This document shows positions 51,282 to 62,541 of a stretch of DNA of 64,000 bases, one piece after another (position 1 is the stretch's first letter; the number at the start of each line of letters is the position of its first letter). The stretch lies in assembly GCA_963575745.1 (NCBI GenBank), contig CAUYUJ010009446.1:865259-929258 (forward strand). Reading direction: 5' to 3'. Made by a program: the position numbers and the translations under genes. The notes beneath the pieces are model-generated. The model was not told the DNA's origin, did no database searches, and saw only the letters and a program-made list of their open reading frames with translations. Source of the stretch: Prorocentrum cordatum. Lineage: Eukaryota; Sar; Dinophyceae; Prorocentrales; Prorocentraceae.

Positions 51282-51794
51282 CTAAAGGGCGCGCTGCTTC
51301 TTGGACGCGCGCTCGGCGAACAACTTGGCCATCTGCAGCTTGTCGCCGCCAGACTCCGCGATCCGCTTGATGTCTTGCTGGAGCTCACCGCCGTCGAGGT
51401 CGCCCTCCTCCATGCTGGCGAAGCCGCGGTTGGCCTGATTGGCTGCTGCTCCCGATGCAACCGCCGCTCCTGGAGCTCCAGCGCTTGCAAACCGACGAGC
51501 GCCAGCGCCAGGATTCCCGCTTTGAGAACCTGGAGCGTTCGCTGCCGCCGCCCGCTTTGCTGCCTCCTCCTGGAGGCGTTCCAGGGTCTCGAGCGCGGCC
51601 CTGCCCTCCTCCGACTGCGCTACGTCGGGGTCCATGCCGACCATGCCGACACCAACGGTGTCGGCGGCCTTTTGGAAGTTGACCTTGTTCAGCATCTTAG
51701 CGCAGTGCTCCAGGTGGACCTTCGCCTCCTCGAGCAGCGTCGTGGACTCGGCGATCAAGTTGTGCTGCGTTGGGCCCGTGGGCTCGGGTCCCAT
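51282..51794 (-). CDS. Hypothetical protein with coiled-coil-like helices
   Basis: Function unknown. From the ATG at 51794 the frame encodes 170 residues; it remains open upstream to 52271, but residues before this ATG are Pro/Arg-rich and look like translated untranslated or intronic DNA, hence the choice. Residues ~10-40 (NLIAESTTLLEEAKVHLEHC) and ~55-80 (EGRAALETLERLQEEAAKRA) are charged and helix-forming; an Ala/Gly-rich linker follows (~80-125); the C-terminus has LQQDIKRIAESGGDKLQMAK and ends KLFAERASKKQRAL before a TAG. No signal peptide or membrane segment. It is non-repetitive and codon use is GC-rich without triplet runs, unlike nearly every other frame here, which is the main reason to believe it. 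A 3' splice site could lie upstream (pyrimidine tract at ~51860-51900). It could be a last exon instead of a whole gene. I see no spliced-leader relic. Confidence 0.5.
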   Translation of the reverse strand: MGPEPTGPTQHNLIAESTTLLEEAKVHLEHCAKMLNKVNFQKAADTVGVGMVGMDPDVAQSEEGRAALETLERLQEEAAKRAAAANAPGSQSGNPGAGARRFASAGAPGAAVASGAAANQANRGFASMEEGDLDGGELQQDIKRIAESGGDKLQMAKLFAERASKKQRAL

Positions 51795-52260
51795 TTGCAG
51801 AGGGTTGCGGGGCCAAGGAGGCGACTGCGTCGACTCCGCGACGTCCACCCGGGAAAGGGGCAGGCTCGCGCGGGAAGGGGAGGGAGGGGGAGGTCGGGGG
51901 GCGGCCCGCGGCTGCCCAGCCCGCTCCTGCCCAAGTCCATTCCCCCGCCTGCGCCGAGGAACCGCACCTGCGCCCGATAAGCGAACGCAGGGGATCACTA
52001 GTTGCCTAACAGCCCCAAGCCAACCCGAAGGTCCCAGACTCCCTGCAATTTTCGGGTTGGGGCGCGTACGGGTTCCAGCGGGTTTTCTCGATGTTCTAGA
52101 CGTCCTCCCGTTGGGAAACTGGCAGACCCAACGGCGATTCTGGGTTGGGTTGAGGTGCTTCGGTGGGCAGTCAGGGGAGAAGAGGGGGAGGTTTGGGGAG
52201 AGGCTCCTGGTCCTTGCCGGGACCTCTCCGGCAGGGACCCTCTCCGTAGAGGCTAGGAGG
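51795..52260 (-). other. Region upstream of the hypothetical gene
   Basis: GC-rich, with a C-rich tract on the minus strand at 51860-51900. It may hold an intron or 5' exon; no motif identified. Confidence 0.3.
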
Positions 52261-52261
52261 A

Positions 52262-52420
52262 TAGTTCCCAACCATTTTGTGGTGCTGGGTCTTCGTTTGG
52301 AAGAGATAGCGCCTGCGTTCCTTCTTTCCTTCCTTCCTTCCTTCCTTCCTTCCTTCCTTCCTTCCTTCCTTCTCCCCCATCCTCCCTCCTCCTCTGCGTG
52401 CCTCTGCTCTCCGCATCAGT
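52262..52420 (+). repeat. 5' border of satellite block G and (CTTC)n
   Basis: TTCCCAACCATTTTGTGGTG then TTCGTTTGGAAGAGA, a CCTT tetramer run at 52318-52372, and a CCTCCTCC stretch. Matches the 5' borders of blocks B and F. Confidence 0.85.
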
Positions 52421-53262
52421 CTACCACATCGGCAGACCCCTCACACGCTTCTTGGCCCCATTGGGAGCCCCACTGGAGGCCCCAGTGGCGGTGTTCGCAT
52501 TCGTCCCCGCCACAAATTTTGACACACCCTGACACGCATCGTGGCCCCATAGGAAGCTCCACCGAAGGCCCCAGTGGCGGTGTTCGCGTGCGTCCCCGCG
52601 CCCAATTCGGGACACCCCTCACACGTTTCGTGGTCCCATAGGAAGCTCCACCGAAGTCCCCCAATCGCGGTGTTCGCACGCATCTCCGCCACCAATTTCG
52701 GCACACTTGTTTTACATCAGCTGCGAGGCAGAACTGCACCAGCGAGCAACGATCCAGGGCAACTGATACGCGAATTGCCAGCGCGCAAGAGGGGGGAGCA
52801 AGACAGACAGGGCGGCCGCGAAGAACAGGAGGAGGCGGAGGGCACTCAGACGCGGAAGAATTCCAAGCTGAGTGCGCCGGAGCGGCCACACCAATCTCGG
52901 CACACCCCTCGCACGTTTCGCGGCCCCACAAGAAGCTCCACCGAAGGCCCCAGTGGCGGTGTTCGACGCACCTCATTCTCGACACCCCTCACACGCTTCG
53001 TGGCCCCATGGGGAGCCCCACCGAAGGCCCCAGTGGCGCGGCTCCATGGGGAGTTCCACCGAAGGCCCCCAATGGCGGTGTTCGCATGCGTCTTCGCCAA
53101 TCATTTCGGCACACCCCTCGCACGCATCGTGGCCCCATAGGGAGCTCCACCAAAGGCCCCAGTGGCGGTGTTCGCATGCGTTCCCGCCACCGATTTTGGC
53201 ACCTCCCTCACACGCTTCGTGGCCCCACAGGGAGCTCTACCGAAGGCCCCGTCTGCCTTGCG
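52421..53262 (+). repeat. ~88 bp tandem satellite array (block G)
   Basis: About nine units with a GGCGGTGTTCGCATGCGTCC second half. A ~180 bp non-satellite segment (about 52710-52890) interrupts the array. One unit near 53030 is a short partial duplicate. Confidence 0.9.
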
Positions 53263-53320
53263 ACACTCGCATCCGCACATGTTTGGGTCCTTCGCCGGGA
53301 CGATTGTTCCCCCGCGGCCC
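53263..53320 (+). repeat. 3' border of satellite block G
   Basis: TGTTTGGGTCCTTCGCCGGG is a diverged form of the border at 1059 and 2732. Confidence 0.75.
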
Positions 53321-53700
53321 TGCTCAGAAAGCTGCCTCCTCCTGCTCGAGGACCGCCAGCGCAGCCGCCTCCGCCTAGCCTCTCTCGCCCTGCCGCACGG
53401 AGAACCGCCCTGACGAGGGGCTCCTTGTCGGGAGGCGCGTCCTTGCCTCTCGCCTGACAGAAGGCTTGCCTGAGGGGGCTGGTCTTCGCGCGGGCGGCGA
53501 GCACATGCAGGGTGGGGCTTCTGGCGACGAGCCCACGAGCGCGCCCCCGACGTGGGTAAGACGCGCAAGACGGAGGCGAAGGCGCGCGATCGCTCTCTGT
53601 CCTTGGAGCTGTTCCCAGTGCAGCCTACAAGCTAAATCTTGGGACACGTCGCGCTGGACCCCACCGCCCAGGGAGAGATAGGGAAGCGATAGTGTGTGCA
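53321..53700 (-). pseudogene. Possible LINE fragment
   Basis: Within a long minus-strand open frame (53375-55567), this part reads LACRLHWEQLQGQRAIARLR and LRLARLTHVGGALVGSSPEA, protein-like and contiguous with the LINE frame at 54600-55567. It may be LINE ORF continued past the composite repeat, but no diagnostic motif is present. Confidence 0.25.
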
Positions 53701-53890
53701 GGGCCAGCTCTTGGACCAGCTGCCTCAATGTAGCTGTCTTGTCCACCTGGCATGAGCGACCCGCTGGCGGAAACCCTGACAGACGCTGGTTTGACCCGAG
53801 ACCGCTGCAACAACATGTGGCTGTTTTTTGTTCCGCTTGGCCTGAACTACCCGCCGGCGGAAGCCGTGACAGGCGCAGTTTTGCCAACAA
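53701..53890. repeat. Two-copy ~120 bp repeat
   Basis: GGCATGAGCGACCCGCTGGC...CCTGACAG near 53750 and GGCCTGAACTACCCGCCGGC...CGTGACAG near 53840 are diverged copies. Confidence 0.7.
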
Positions 53891-54610
53891 ATATTGCGAA
53901 GGCCTTGCGGCCGGTGCCGCCGACCCTGAAGACGACGAAGATGAAAACGAGGGGGAGGAGCAGGAGGAGGAGGAGGCAGAGGAGGTGCACGAGAAGGGGG
54001 AGCAAGGGGGGGGACCCCCCCCCCCCGGGTATCCGGGTGGGACCCCCCCGGGGGGGAAGGGAGGGATAAAAGGGAGGGGGCTTCCCTTCGAGTAAGATAC
54101 GACGTTGCTCAGATTGGTTTCCCCCTCGCGTCGCGGCGGCTCCCCTCCCCCGAAGGGAGCTGCCCGGGGAGGAAGCGTGTCCGGAAAGGACCTCCCCCCC
54201 CAACCACTCCCTTCGGGTATCCTGGTGGGATCCCCCCCCTCCACCCCCCCCTCCAGGGGGAAGGGATACAAGGGAAGGGGCTTCCCTTCGAGTAAGCTAC
54301 GACGTTGCTCATAGTGGCTTCCCCTCCGTGTCGCGGCCGCTCCCCTCGCCCGGGGGGAGCAGATTGGCTTACCCCCCAGGTCGCGGCCGCTCTCCTCGCT
54401 GGGAGGGCGCCGACCACTCCCACTCTTGGAGCCGACGTGGCGGTGTCGTGGGCAGCTCCCCTCTCCCGAGGAGAGCCGTTCACCCCTCTTGGAGCCGACG
54501 TGACGATCTCGTGGGCAGTGTGGGCGACGACGACGACGACGACCCACGCAAGATGACGAGACCAGGACACGTCTTCCACACGCCGACAGGGTCGGCGGAT
54601 TTCCAGCGCT
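53891..54610 (+). repeat. Composite dispersed repeat, copy 2
   Basis: Order: AATATTGCGAAGGCCTTGCG, GGTGCCGCCGACCCTGAA, GA-rich triplets, C/G homopolymers (54007-54060), AGGGGGCTTCCCTTCGAGTA, GACGTTGCTCA, GTCGCGGC repeats, a second homopolymer/AGGGGCTTCCCTTCGAGTAA/GACGTTGCTCA set at 54230-54310, (GAC)n at 54523-54543, and CACACGCCGACAGGGTCGGC at 54577. The central set is thus internally duplicated, unlike copy 1 at 26715-27600. Confidence 0.8.
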
Positions 54611-55850
54611 CGGCGTAGACATCGTAGGGTAATCCGCAAATGCCGCCGCAGCTGTGCTTTTGAGTTCGGCATCGTCTCTCCCCACGCCCTGCGTGGTGAT
54701 CTCCTCCCTTGCTCCATCCACTGAAAAGAAACAACTCTTGGACCAGCTGCCTCCGACAACGCTCTTGCGCGATCTTCTGGACTCTGGCCTTGTACGCCTC
54801 CAGGTTGGACCTTGGAGAAGAAGCTTCCCAGGCTGGCCAGCCCAGCAGATCCCAGGACTCCAATAGATGCACAGATGCTCGCGACCACGTTGGCCTGGGC
54901 GCCAGGTGCGCGCGTACGAAGATTGCCTGGTAGAGATCTGGTTCAGGCAGGCTTCAGAGACCCCGCCCGCCTCGAAGCGACGTCTAGGACCGCGCGCCCC
55001 GAGCCCGACAGCGTCTAGCCCAGCTCGGCAAAGGCTGGGGCCGCTTGCTTCCACGGCGGGCAGTCGAGGCATGTCCGCGTCCGCGCTGCGTAGCATTCGT
55101 CCAATCTGCACGGGGCTCCGTCCGCAGTGGCGTACAGCCACCTGCCACATTGGAAGGATGGGTCGGTCTTGGACTGAGAGATCCCAGCGGCCCCAGCCAA
55201 GGGCAGGGGACTGTTGGAGACCAGCCCCGCCAGGGTAGCACCCTGCGCGGATGCCGCCCCCAGGCGGGAGCCCAGCAGACGCTCCGGGGACAGGCTCCCG
55301 TCCGAGTGCGGACCGGATCACTCTTGCGACGAAGGCATGTGGAGTTGAATGGGCTGTAAGCCGCGCGGCGGAGGACCACTGGCGGAGCAGCTGCTGCTGC
55401 GGCTCGCGCGTGCTCGCTTCCGTGGACCACGACAGCATGTTCAGCAGGGCTGGTGTGCGGGGAAGTCTTCTGGCGAAAAGCCCATTCTGCCAGACTGCTG
55501 AGCGGGCTCCGCGCGAGGAAGCCAGCAGCACGGGATCATCCGCGTGGAGGATGACCTCTGGACGCATCGGCGCGATAGCCTCTAACGCTGCGCAGACAGA
55601 CGCTCCCAGTCCACATCCACAGCAAGCTCCTGGGAGGATGGGAGCGCCTAGTTTTTCTGCAGTGTCTGTAGTATCGCTTCTGACTCAGCAATGCGCCGTG
55701 CGCCTTCCGGGGCACTGCGACGTGGCCTCTGACCACATAGCGGTCCTCAGTGCCGACCTTCACCATGGCATAATCGACTAGCGAGCCTGCCTGCCTTGCC
55801 TTTGTCGCACGTCGTAGTAAACTCAGAAGGGGAATAAGAGTGCCTCCCAT
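54611..55850 (-). pseudogene. LINE endonuclease C-terminus and linker remnant
   Basis: What it was: the end of the apurinic-type endonuclease and the linker to reverse transcriptase of a non-LTR retrotransposon. What is seen: minus frame 55536-55850 has AGSLVDYAMVKVGTEDRYVV followed by VAVPRKAHGALL. The S-L-V/I-D-Y motif and a downstream P-x-K-x-H matching the catalytic S-D-H end of such endonucleases are in the expected spacing, with R-x-A-H in place of the usual D-H context. A shifted frame (to 55567) continues with WSTEASTREPQQQLLRQWSS and ALGREPVPGASAGLPPGGGI, resembling the W-S and L-G-R-G-x-x-P signatures before RT. At least one frameshift separates them. Below 54610 a composite repeat interrupts it. 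No RT catalytic box is found. Confidence 0.5.
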
Positions 55851-56235
55851 CTTGAGCGGCCACTGGGACTTTTCCAGGAGAGGAGGCGTGATGTTCTGAT
55901 GGAGGACAAAGAGGACGCGTTCTGACTGAATTGAATATACTTTGCGTCGGGCCGCTCATACACTGACAGACAGCATGGCAAGCGTTAGAAAGGATCTGAA
56001 AATAAAGGGATCTACCGTGTGTCGAATTGGTTTCAATGTGTTCGTGTTTTGCTTGCTCCAGCTTTGCCAGGGCAGTTCCCCGGAATACCACAGACGGGAG
56101 ATACAGACGGGACAATCCGCGATTCTTAAGGACAGGTTTTTGTGCTCTTGGCGGTTCGACTTGCTGTCCAATGTCCTAGCGCACTTCGCTCATGGCGCGC
56201 GTTTTTCTGACGCTCGGAGGGGGAGGATGGGGAGG
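55851..56235. other. Unique DNA, no gene recognised
   Basis: A minus-strand frame (55747-56115) has no known motif. Confidence 0.35.
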
Positions 56236-56305
56236 GTGGGTAGGATTAGATGCGGGGGATGAGGAGAAGGAGGAGAAGGAGGAGGAGGAGGAGGAGGAGC
56301 GAGAA
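56236..56305. repeat. (GGA)n microsatellite
   Basis: GGAGAAGGAGGAGG-type triplets. Confidence 0.95.
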
Positions 56306-56560
56306 GGCACGATGTTTTGCTACCATCCGGGAACGGGTGCAAATTCAATTGCGAGGAGGGTGCCGCCACTAACTTGATCCCTCCTCCTGGTGACGAAGAT
56401 GATTGAGAGTATTATTGCAAGCCCAAGATTCCCCTGAAGTCATGCCTTGTCGGCGGGTGGGCTTGAGAAGAGGCATGCTTAGTCCCACGCTGTTCAAGAC
56501 CAGCGCAGCCGGCCTTGGCGGAATTAGCAAGCCGCATTACCAACTTAGTTCTTTCTCCAC
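56306..56560. other. Short unique stretch
   Basis: Nothing recognised. Confidence 0.4.
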
Positions 56561-56930
56561 ATCATCCCGATCCCTCTCTTCCCTCCGATGTCTGCGCCTC
56601 CTCTCTCCTCCTTACCCATCCGCCTCTTGCTCCTCTTCCTCCTCTACCTCCTCATGCACCCCGCCTCGTCTCCCTTCTCCCCCTCGACGTCCTCACCTTC
56701 CCCTCATCCTCATCCTCCTCTTTTCCATCCTCTTCTTCCTGCACCCCCCTCTCTCCCTCCTCCCCCTTTGTCCTCTTCCTCTGGTTCATCCTCCTCGCAC
56801 TCCTCGCCATACCTTGCTCCCCCTTGCGCCTCCTCCTTCTCTTCCTTCTCATCGGTCGCCCCCTCCTTTTCCCTCTCCCGATCCTTGCATTTGTCATTAT
56901 TCCCTTCCTTGATTGCTCCGTGTGTCGCCT
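56561..56930. repeat. Pyrimidine-rich CCTCC/CTTCC tract
   Basis: About 370 bp of C/T-rich DNA on the plus strand. Pro/Ser/Leu frames are compositional. Confidence 0.85.
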
Positions 56931-57034
56931 CGTGCTGACGCTCTGGCGCTGCGCAGGAGAGGGTCCAACCAGCAGCTGCTTTGGCCGCGAGTCTTCTTCA
57001 GGCCAGGCCGACGTTTGGCGGTTGCAGAGAGCAG

Positions 57035-57072
<38 letters not shown>

Positions 57073-57073
57073 T

Positions 57074-57109
<36 letters not shown>

Positions 57110-57110
57110 G

Positions 57111-57182
<72 letters not shown>

Positions 57183-57203
57183 CGGTGATGGTGATGGTGA
57201 TGG

Positions 57204-57259
<56 letters not shown>

Positions 57260-57272
57260 CTGATGCTGATGC

Positions 57273-57319
<47 letters not shown>

Positions 57320-57425
57320 TTGCTGCTGCTGATGATGATGATGCTGATGATGTTGATGGTGATGCTGATGCTGATGCTGATGATGATGATGAGGAGGAGG
57401 AGGAGGAGGAGGAGGAGGAGGAAGG
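57035..57425. repeat. (GAT)n microsatellite grading into (GAG)n
   Basis: About 390 bp of GAT triplets with GGT and GCT variants, then GAG. Poly-Asp, poly-Met and poly-His/Ser frames here are artefacts. Confidence 0.97.
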
Positions 57426-58678
57426 GGAGGGGGAGGAGGATACAGAGGAACATGGCGAGGAGGACCAGAACGAGGAGGCGGGGCGAGGCGTGCGCAGAGG
57501 CATGCAGGAGGGGCGGTCGAGTCGGAGGTGGGCGAGGCGCGGCGTTTGGGTTGGGGAGGCTGGGTGCGGAGGAGCGGCCAGGACTGCGTTGGGGTCGGGA
57601 AGCTGAGGAGGAGGATTACCAGGATTACCGCCAAGACAGGAGTCCGAAGGAGAACGGACGCACACAGAGTGGGGGAATCTCTGTTGCGCGGCCGAAGGCG
57701 TTCACGCGCAAATGGGAGCTGCCAAGCACGACGACAGCAACACCAAGTATGTACCTCCGTGCACCTTATTCCACCATGCCCGAAGGCCGCGATCATGTCC
57801 CTCCGCGCAGTCTCAGCCCCCAAAGGAGCAGACCCAAGTCTCCGTTTCAATGAGGTCGGGACCTCGGACCACCCACGACGACCAGGCGGGTCACCCGGCC
57901 CGTGTAGACACGGTGCCCAGACTTTCCAGTCGTCTTGCCCACGGGGGACCAGGTGGCACGCATCCTCCGACGGTCAATTGGTCGAAGTGACCCGAGTGCG
58001 GTAATGCGGTACACTGGTGCGGAGCGGACAGGACTGTACCGTGCAACTCGCCGAAACACCACCCGACATTGGGTGGTTCTGCCCCCGTCATGGTGGGAGT
58101 GACCGGGCCCCGAGATCTTGGATTGCCCCCAGGCCCCAGGACCCCGCCATTGCCACCGCGCCGCAGGCTTGGAAAGCCCACGACTACCGTTTGTCCATCC
58201 CCCAGGGTCAAGCCCAGGGTGACGGGCGGGAGGCTGCTCGCCTGTTTTCCTGGGACGGGGACCCAATAGCACAGGTGCCGTAAGTTGGGGAGGAGGAAGC
58301 GGGTAGAGGAAGGAGGTGGGGAGGAGCAGGACCAGAATGAACCCAGGATGCATCAACGAGGCTGCAATACACCCTCTGGCCATCAGCCCCCTCCTCGAAT
58401 GTCGCTACAAGAGTTTCTTCTCACTGCGGCCCCAATGACCCACCGTTCCGGCGAGAGCCCCGCATCCTCCTAGCCCTGGGTCCTTCGGAAAGATCGGTTC
58501 ATAAAGTTCAAGGATGTTCTCAGCGAGAGCTCTGCTGCGAAAGGGGGCCGCCACCTACCTATGTTTTGTTTCCACATGTTGCCACACCTGGGAAGTTTGA
58601 GGAAGCCTCCACCCAGAGCCCCACTGTTGAATAGAAGTCGCTCTCCATCGTAGCTGTTGCACAAGACTGCGTTTGTGG
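57426..58678. other. Unique DNA, no gene recognised
   Basis: Overlapping open frames on both strands, as expected from GC-rich DNA. No family motif. Confidence 0.35.
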
Positions 58679-59330
58679 TCATGTGTATGAGCAGGTATCA
58701 CATGCGAACCCCATGCTGACAAGGAACCGCCCTTCATATAGTAGCTCCTGGGAGCATTTACATCGAATGCGCGCGGCGCGCTGGCGAGAACCACGTGTCC
58801 CCCCCTCTATTCTAGTATGGTTTTGCCGTAAACGTGCGCGTCGCGAAGGCGAGGGCCAGATTTTGAGAATCTCTCGCCCTCCATCCTTGTAGGTACTTGG
58901 AGCCTGTGAGACGAATACGCGCGGCGCTACGGCTGGAAAACGGTTTGCCATCCACCCTTGCATTCCTTGGATCGCAAGAGCGTAAGGACCTTTGGGCCCT
59001 GGGCCCGCCGCGCCAGGTACCGACACGCCTGGTGGTGCGACGAGGTGGGGTTGCTGAGCCCGCAGGTCGGGAGTCACGGCGGGCGCCCTCAAGGGGCAGC
59101 CACCACGCAAAGCTCGCAAACATTGAGTGTTCGGGGGTACGGTTCCTTCGCCTGCTGTGCCCAAGTCGGCCCCGCAGCATTCCTTGGTTGCCTTCGACCG
59201 CGGCGTGGATCCTCGCCGTTGCGACTAACAAGTTCGGAGGTACGGCTTCCGCGAAGGTCTGTACCAATTGTTGCAGTAGTTCTCTGGAGGCCATCCTAGT
59301 CCCATCGGGCCCCAGGGCTTCTTAAGGCCA
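58679..59330 (-). other. Open minus-strand frames, unrecognised
   Basis: Frames 58812-59294 (with ELLQQLVQTFAEAVPPNLLV and ATARIHAAVEGNQGMLRGRL) and 58679-59164 are open over the same DNA. The first has protein-like composition near its start, then degrades to Arg/Ser-rich sequence. It could be a broken transposon frame. Confidence 0.18.
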
Positions 59331-60055
59331 TCTGCGGGCCTTTGGAAGTTTATGTGCCACGAAGTGCATGATGGGGTGGGTCGGAAGGAGGCTTCCTTGA
59401 GCCGTCTTCAAAGGCCAGTTGGGGGGCCGTGGCATGGGGTACAAAGTGCGTCAGAGGAGCGCCGAAACGAGGATCCCTTCAGCCGTCTCGAGGGCCAGCT
59501 GGCCGCGTCTAGCAGTCCATGAGGCACAGGCTGCGCGATGGGCGTGCCGAAATGGGGGGACGAAGGGTTGAGCGCCGCGGGAGACCCATGGAACACGACG
59601 TGCGTACATAGGGGTGCTCTGAATTGAGCTTTTCATGGGAATTGGAGTGCGGATCCACGGTTCTGTTACGCCTCTCAGGACCGCGCCGCTCACACCTTCG
59701 CGTGCCTCAGGGGTCCGACAGCGCAGATCGGTCGTATTGGGAGTCGCTCCAGACCCATGCCATCCCTGTTTTCTTGTACTCTGGTGCTCTGGCAAACGTC
59801 ATGCTGTCAAACAAGGCGAAGGCCGCCCTGCTCCGCTTCGCCCTCCCGCCGGGAGCCCGCAGAATGCAATTGAACACCCCCTGGTGAGCGTGCGCCGCCG
59901 CCGCACGGCGCTTGCAGTGCGGGCGCTTCGAGGAGGAAGCGTTGTGTTTATCTCGAGGCCACCTTTGGCTCTCGCCTCGGCCTCTGGGTTCAGACAAGCT
60001 GGGATGGGGTTGTTTTTCCCCACATCCTAAGTGGGGTTCTTGCTTTCTCTGCACA
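59331..60055. other. Unique DNA with 21 bp-motif traces
   Basis: CCGTCTTCAAAGGCC / CCGTCTCGAGGGCC elements at 59400-59500 look like decayed macro-array motif. No gene. Confidence 0.4.
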
Positions 60056-60151
60056 CCCTCCGCGCAGGATCTCTCCTTCTCCTCCTTCTCCTCTCCTCCT
60101 CGTTGCTTCTTCCTCCTCATCATCAGCATCGCCATCACCATCACTCCCCAC

Positions 60152-60223
<72 letters not shown>

Positions 60224-60455
60224 ACATCAGCATCAGCATCATCATCATCATATTCATTATCATCATCATCATCATCAACATCACCATCACCATCACCATC
60301 ACCATCACCATCACCATCAGCATCGCACGATCACTCATCATCAGTATCGCACGATCACCATCATCATCATCACCACCATCATCATCAGCATCATCATCAT
60401 CATCATCATCATCAGCATCATCATCATCATCATTATCATCAGCATCGCACGATCA
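60056..60455. repeat. (CTC)n then (ATC)n microsatellite
   Basis: CCTTCTCC at 60080-60120, then ATC triplets with CAGC and CACC variants to about 60453, including a GCATCGCACGATCA phrase at about 60321, 60345 and 60441. Confidence 0.97.
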
Positions 60456-60464
60456 CCTGTAACT

Positions 60465-61738
60465 GTCGTCACTCTTGGGCTCCTCAGGCCTGGGCTTGGA
60501 GGACGTATTGAGCGGGAGCCTCGTCTGTGAGTTAGTCGTAAGGAAGTTTCAGGCGGAAGCCCCTTCCCTGTGGGTCCCGCACTTCACGTTGGTAATCCGA
60601 GCGGGTCAACCTCAATTTGTATCTGTCGTCATTGTTGTGCTCCTCAGGCCTGAATTTGGAGGAAGTATCGGGCGGGAGCCTCGTCTGTGAGTGAATTGTG
60701 AGGACGTCTCAGGCGGAAGCCCCCTCCCTATGGGTGCCGCATTTTGTATTGGTAGTCCGAGCGAGTAATCCTCAACCCGTAAGTGTCGTAATGTTTGGGC
60801 TCCTCAGGCTTGAATTTGGAGGAAGTATCAAGCGGGAGCCTCGTCTGTGAGTGACTTGTGAGGAAGTCTCAGGCGGAAGCCCCCTCCCTATGGGTCCCGC
60901 ATGTCATGTTGGTAATCCGAGCGGGTCAACCTGTAATTGTCGTCACTGTCGGGCTCCTCAGGATTGAATTTGGAGGAAGTATTTCGAGCGGGAGCCTCGT
61001 CTGTGAGTGAATTGTATGGAGGTCTCAGGCGGAAGCCCCTTCCCTTTGGGTCCCGCATTGCACGTTGGTAATCCGAGCGGGTCATCCTCAACTTGTATAT
61101 GTCGTCATTTTTGTGTTCCTCAGGCTTGAATTTGGAGGAAATATCGAGCGTGAGCCTCGTCTGTGAGTGAATTGTGAGGAAGTCTCTCAGGCGGAAGCCC
61201 CCTCACTATGGGTCCCGCATTCCACGTTGGTAATCTGAGCGGGCCATCGGCAACTTGTAAGTGTATCGATGTTTGGGCTCCTCAGGCTTGAATTTGGAGG
61301 ACGTATCAAGCGGGAGCCTCGTCTGTGAGTGAATTTTGAGGACGTCTCAGGCGGGAGCCCCCTCCCTTGTGTCCCGCCTTTCATGTTGGTAATCCGAGCG
61401 GGTCACCGGCAACTTGTAACTGTCGCCACTTTTGGGTTCCTTAGGCTTGAATTTGGAGGAAGTATCAAGCGAGAGCCTCGTCTGTGAGTGAAGTGTGAGG
61501 AAGTCTCAGACGAGAGCCCCCTCCCTATGGGTCCGCATTTCATGTTGGTAATCCGAGCGGGTCACTCTCAACTTGTAACTGTCGTCACTTTTGGGCTCCT
61601 CGGGCCTGAATTTGGAGGAAGTGTCAAGCGGGAGCCTCGTCTGTGAGTGAATTGTAAGGAAGTCTCAGGCGGAAGCCCCCTCCCTATGGGTCCCGCACTT
61701 CATGTTGGTAATCCGAACGGGTAATCCGCCGAGGAAAA
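60465..61738 (+). repeat. Eight copies of a ~160 bp tandem repeat
   Basis: TCCTCAGGC-like starts at 60481, 60641, 60801, 60955, 61117, 61279, 61438 and 61598 (periods 154-162 bp). Each unit carries TGAATTTGGAGGAAGTATC, GGGAGCCTCGTCTGTGAGTG, AGTCTCAGGCGGAAGCCCCC, ATGGGTCCCGCA and TTGGTAATCCGAGCGGGTCA. No unit has a useful open frame. Single-unit noncoding RNAs cannot be excluded, but nothing identifies one. Confidence 0.93.
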
Positions 61739-62030
61739 TCTATTTGCTTGCCCCGACCAGGGGGAAGGGGAGGAGCGCGTGGAGAAGAAGCAGGGGAATA
61801 ACGAGGACGTGGAAGGGGTAGGGAGGGGGTGATGATGAGGATGAAGTGGAGAAGGAGGAGGAGAAATTGAAGGATGGGGAGTAGGTGAGGGCAGAACGGC
61901 GGGCGAGAGGAGAGTGCCCGTCAGGGCGAGGACGAAAAGGGTAAGGGCAAGCTCGACAGATTCTCATGTGGGGTCCTTCCGTCGGAGTAATTTGAACGTT
62001 TTGCGAAGCACCGCCTGCCGCAGAGAGGGG
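61739..62030. other. Junction between tandem array and LINE remnant
   Basis: GA-rich stretch (61760-61870) and unique DNA. It may hold the LINE 3' untranslated region, since the LINE runs in from the right on the minus strand. Confidence 0.35.
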
Positions 62031-62128
62031 AAGGGCGATGTGGAGAGAAATGGTCCGCCACCCCGAGGATTCCAGTAGGGACCCCTCCCCAGGTGCCTCA
62101 GCCCTCGAAGGGGCAGGGAGGGGCGCTT

Positions 62129-62541
62129 TCAAAGGCGGGGAGGGTGGCGGGCTTCGCTCCCTGAGGGCCGCCAAAGCCTCGGACACGGCGGCAGAAACCA
62201 CGCCGGGCATGACGCATTCGGACCGGAAGGCCTCAGGCAGGCCTTGCCTCCGAGAAATCGAGCCACGCCGGAGACACGAGAAAGCAGATCCCGCAGCCTG
62301 GAACCTGTGAGCGCTGCCTCTGGCAGCTCGCTCAAGACGAGTGCCTGGCCTGGAACGTTCCTCCGAGGGGGCCTTTGGACCTCTTTGGGTCCGCCTGCGC
62401 GACGTCGGCAAGTGCCCTTCGGGCTCTGCGCCTGGCGAGCACAGCAGTGACATCCCAGTCGTCTGTAGGTGGGTCGTGCTAGACAGTTGAGGCCCAAGGG
62501 CGAGCGGCTGCCTCGCCCGCAGCCTCGTCGGCCCGCTAGCC
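62129..62541 (-). pseudogene. LINE C-terminal tail, frameshifted
   Basis: Downstream of RNase H, two minus frames overlap. One has RLGCHCCARQAQSPKGTCRR, the other HLQTTGMSLLCSPGAEPEGH. A C-x-x-C-like pair in this position is common in the tails of this transposon group. Frames beyond ~62300 become featureless. Confidence 0.4.

Noticed and set aside
53375-55567. A 730-codon minus-strand frame as an intact gene
   Set aside because: It crosses a dispersed composite repeat with homopolymer runs and joins LINE-like sequence of another phase. Openness is explained by GC-rich composition.
57035-57425. Acidic poly-Asp or poly-His domain
   Set aside because: A (GAT)n microsatellite; every frame gives a homopolymer.
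60465-61738. 5S rRNA, SL RNA or snRNA tandem genes
   Set aside because: Period and block structure fit loosely, but I could not recognise any defining box of these RNAs.
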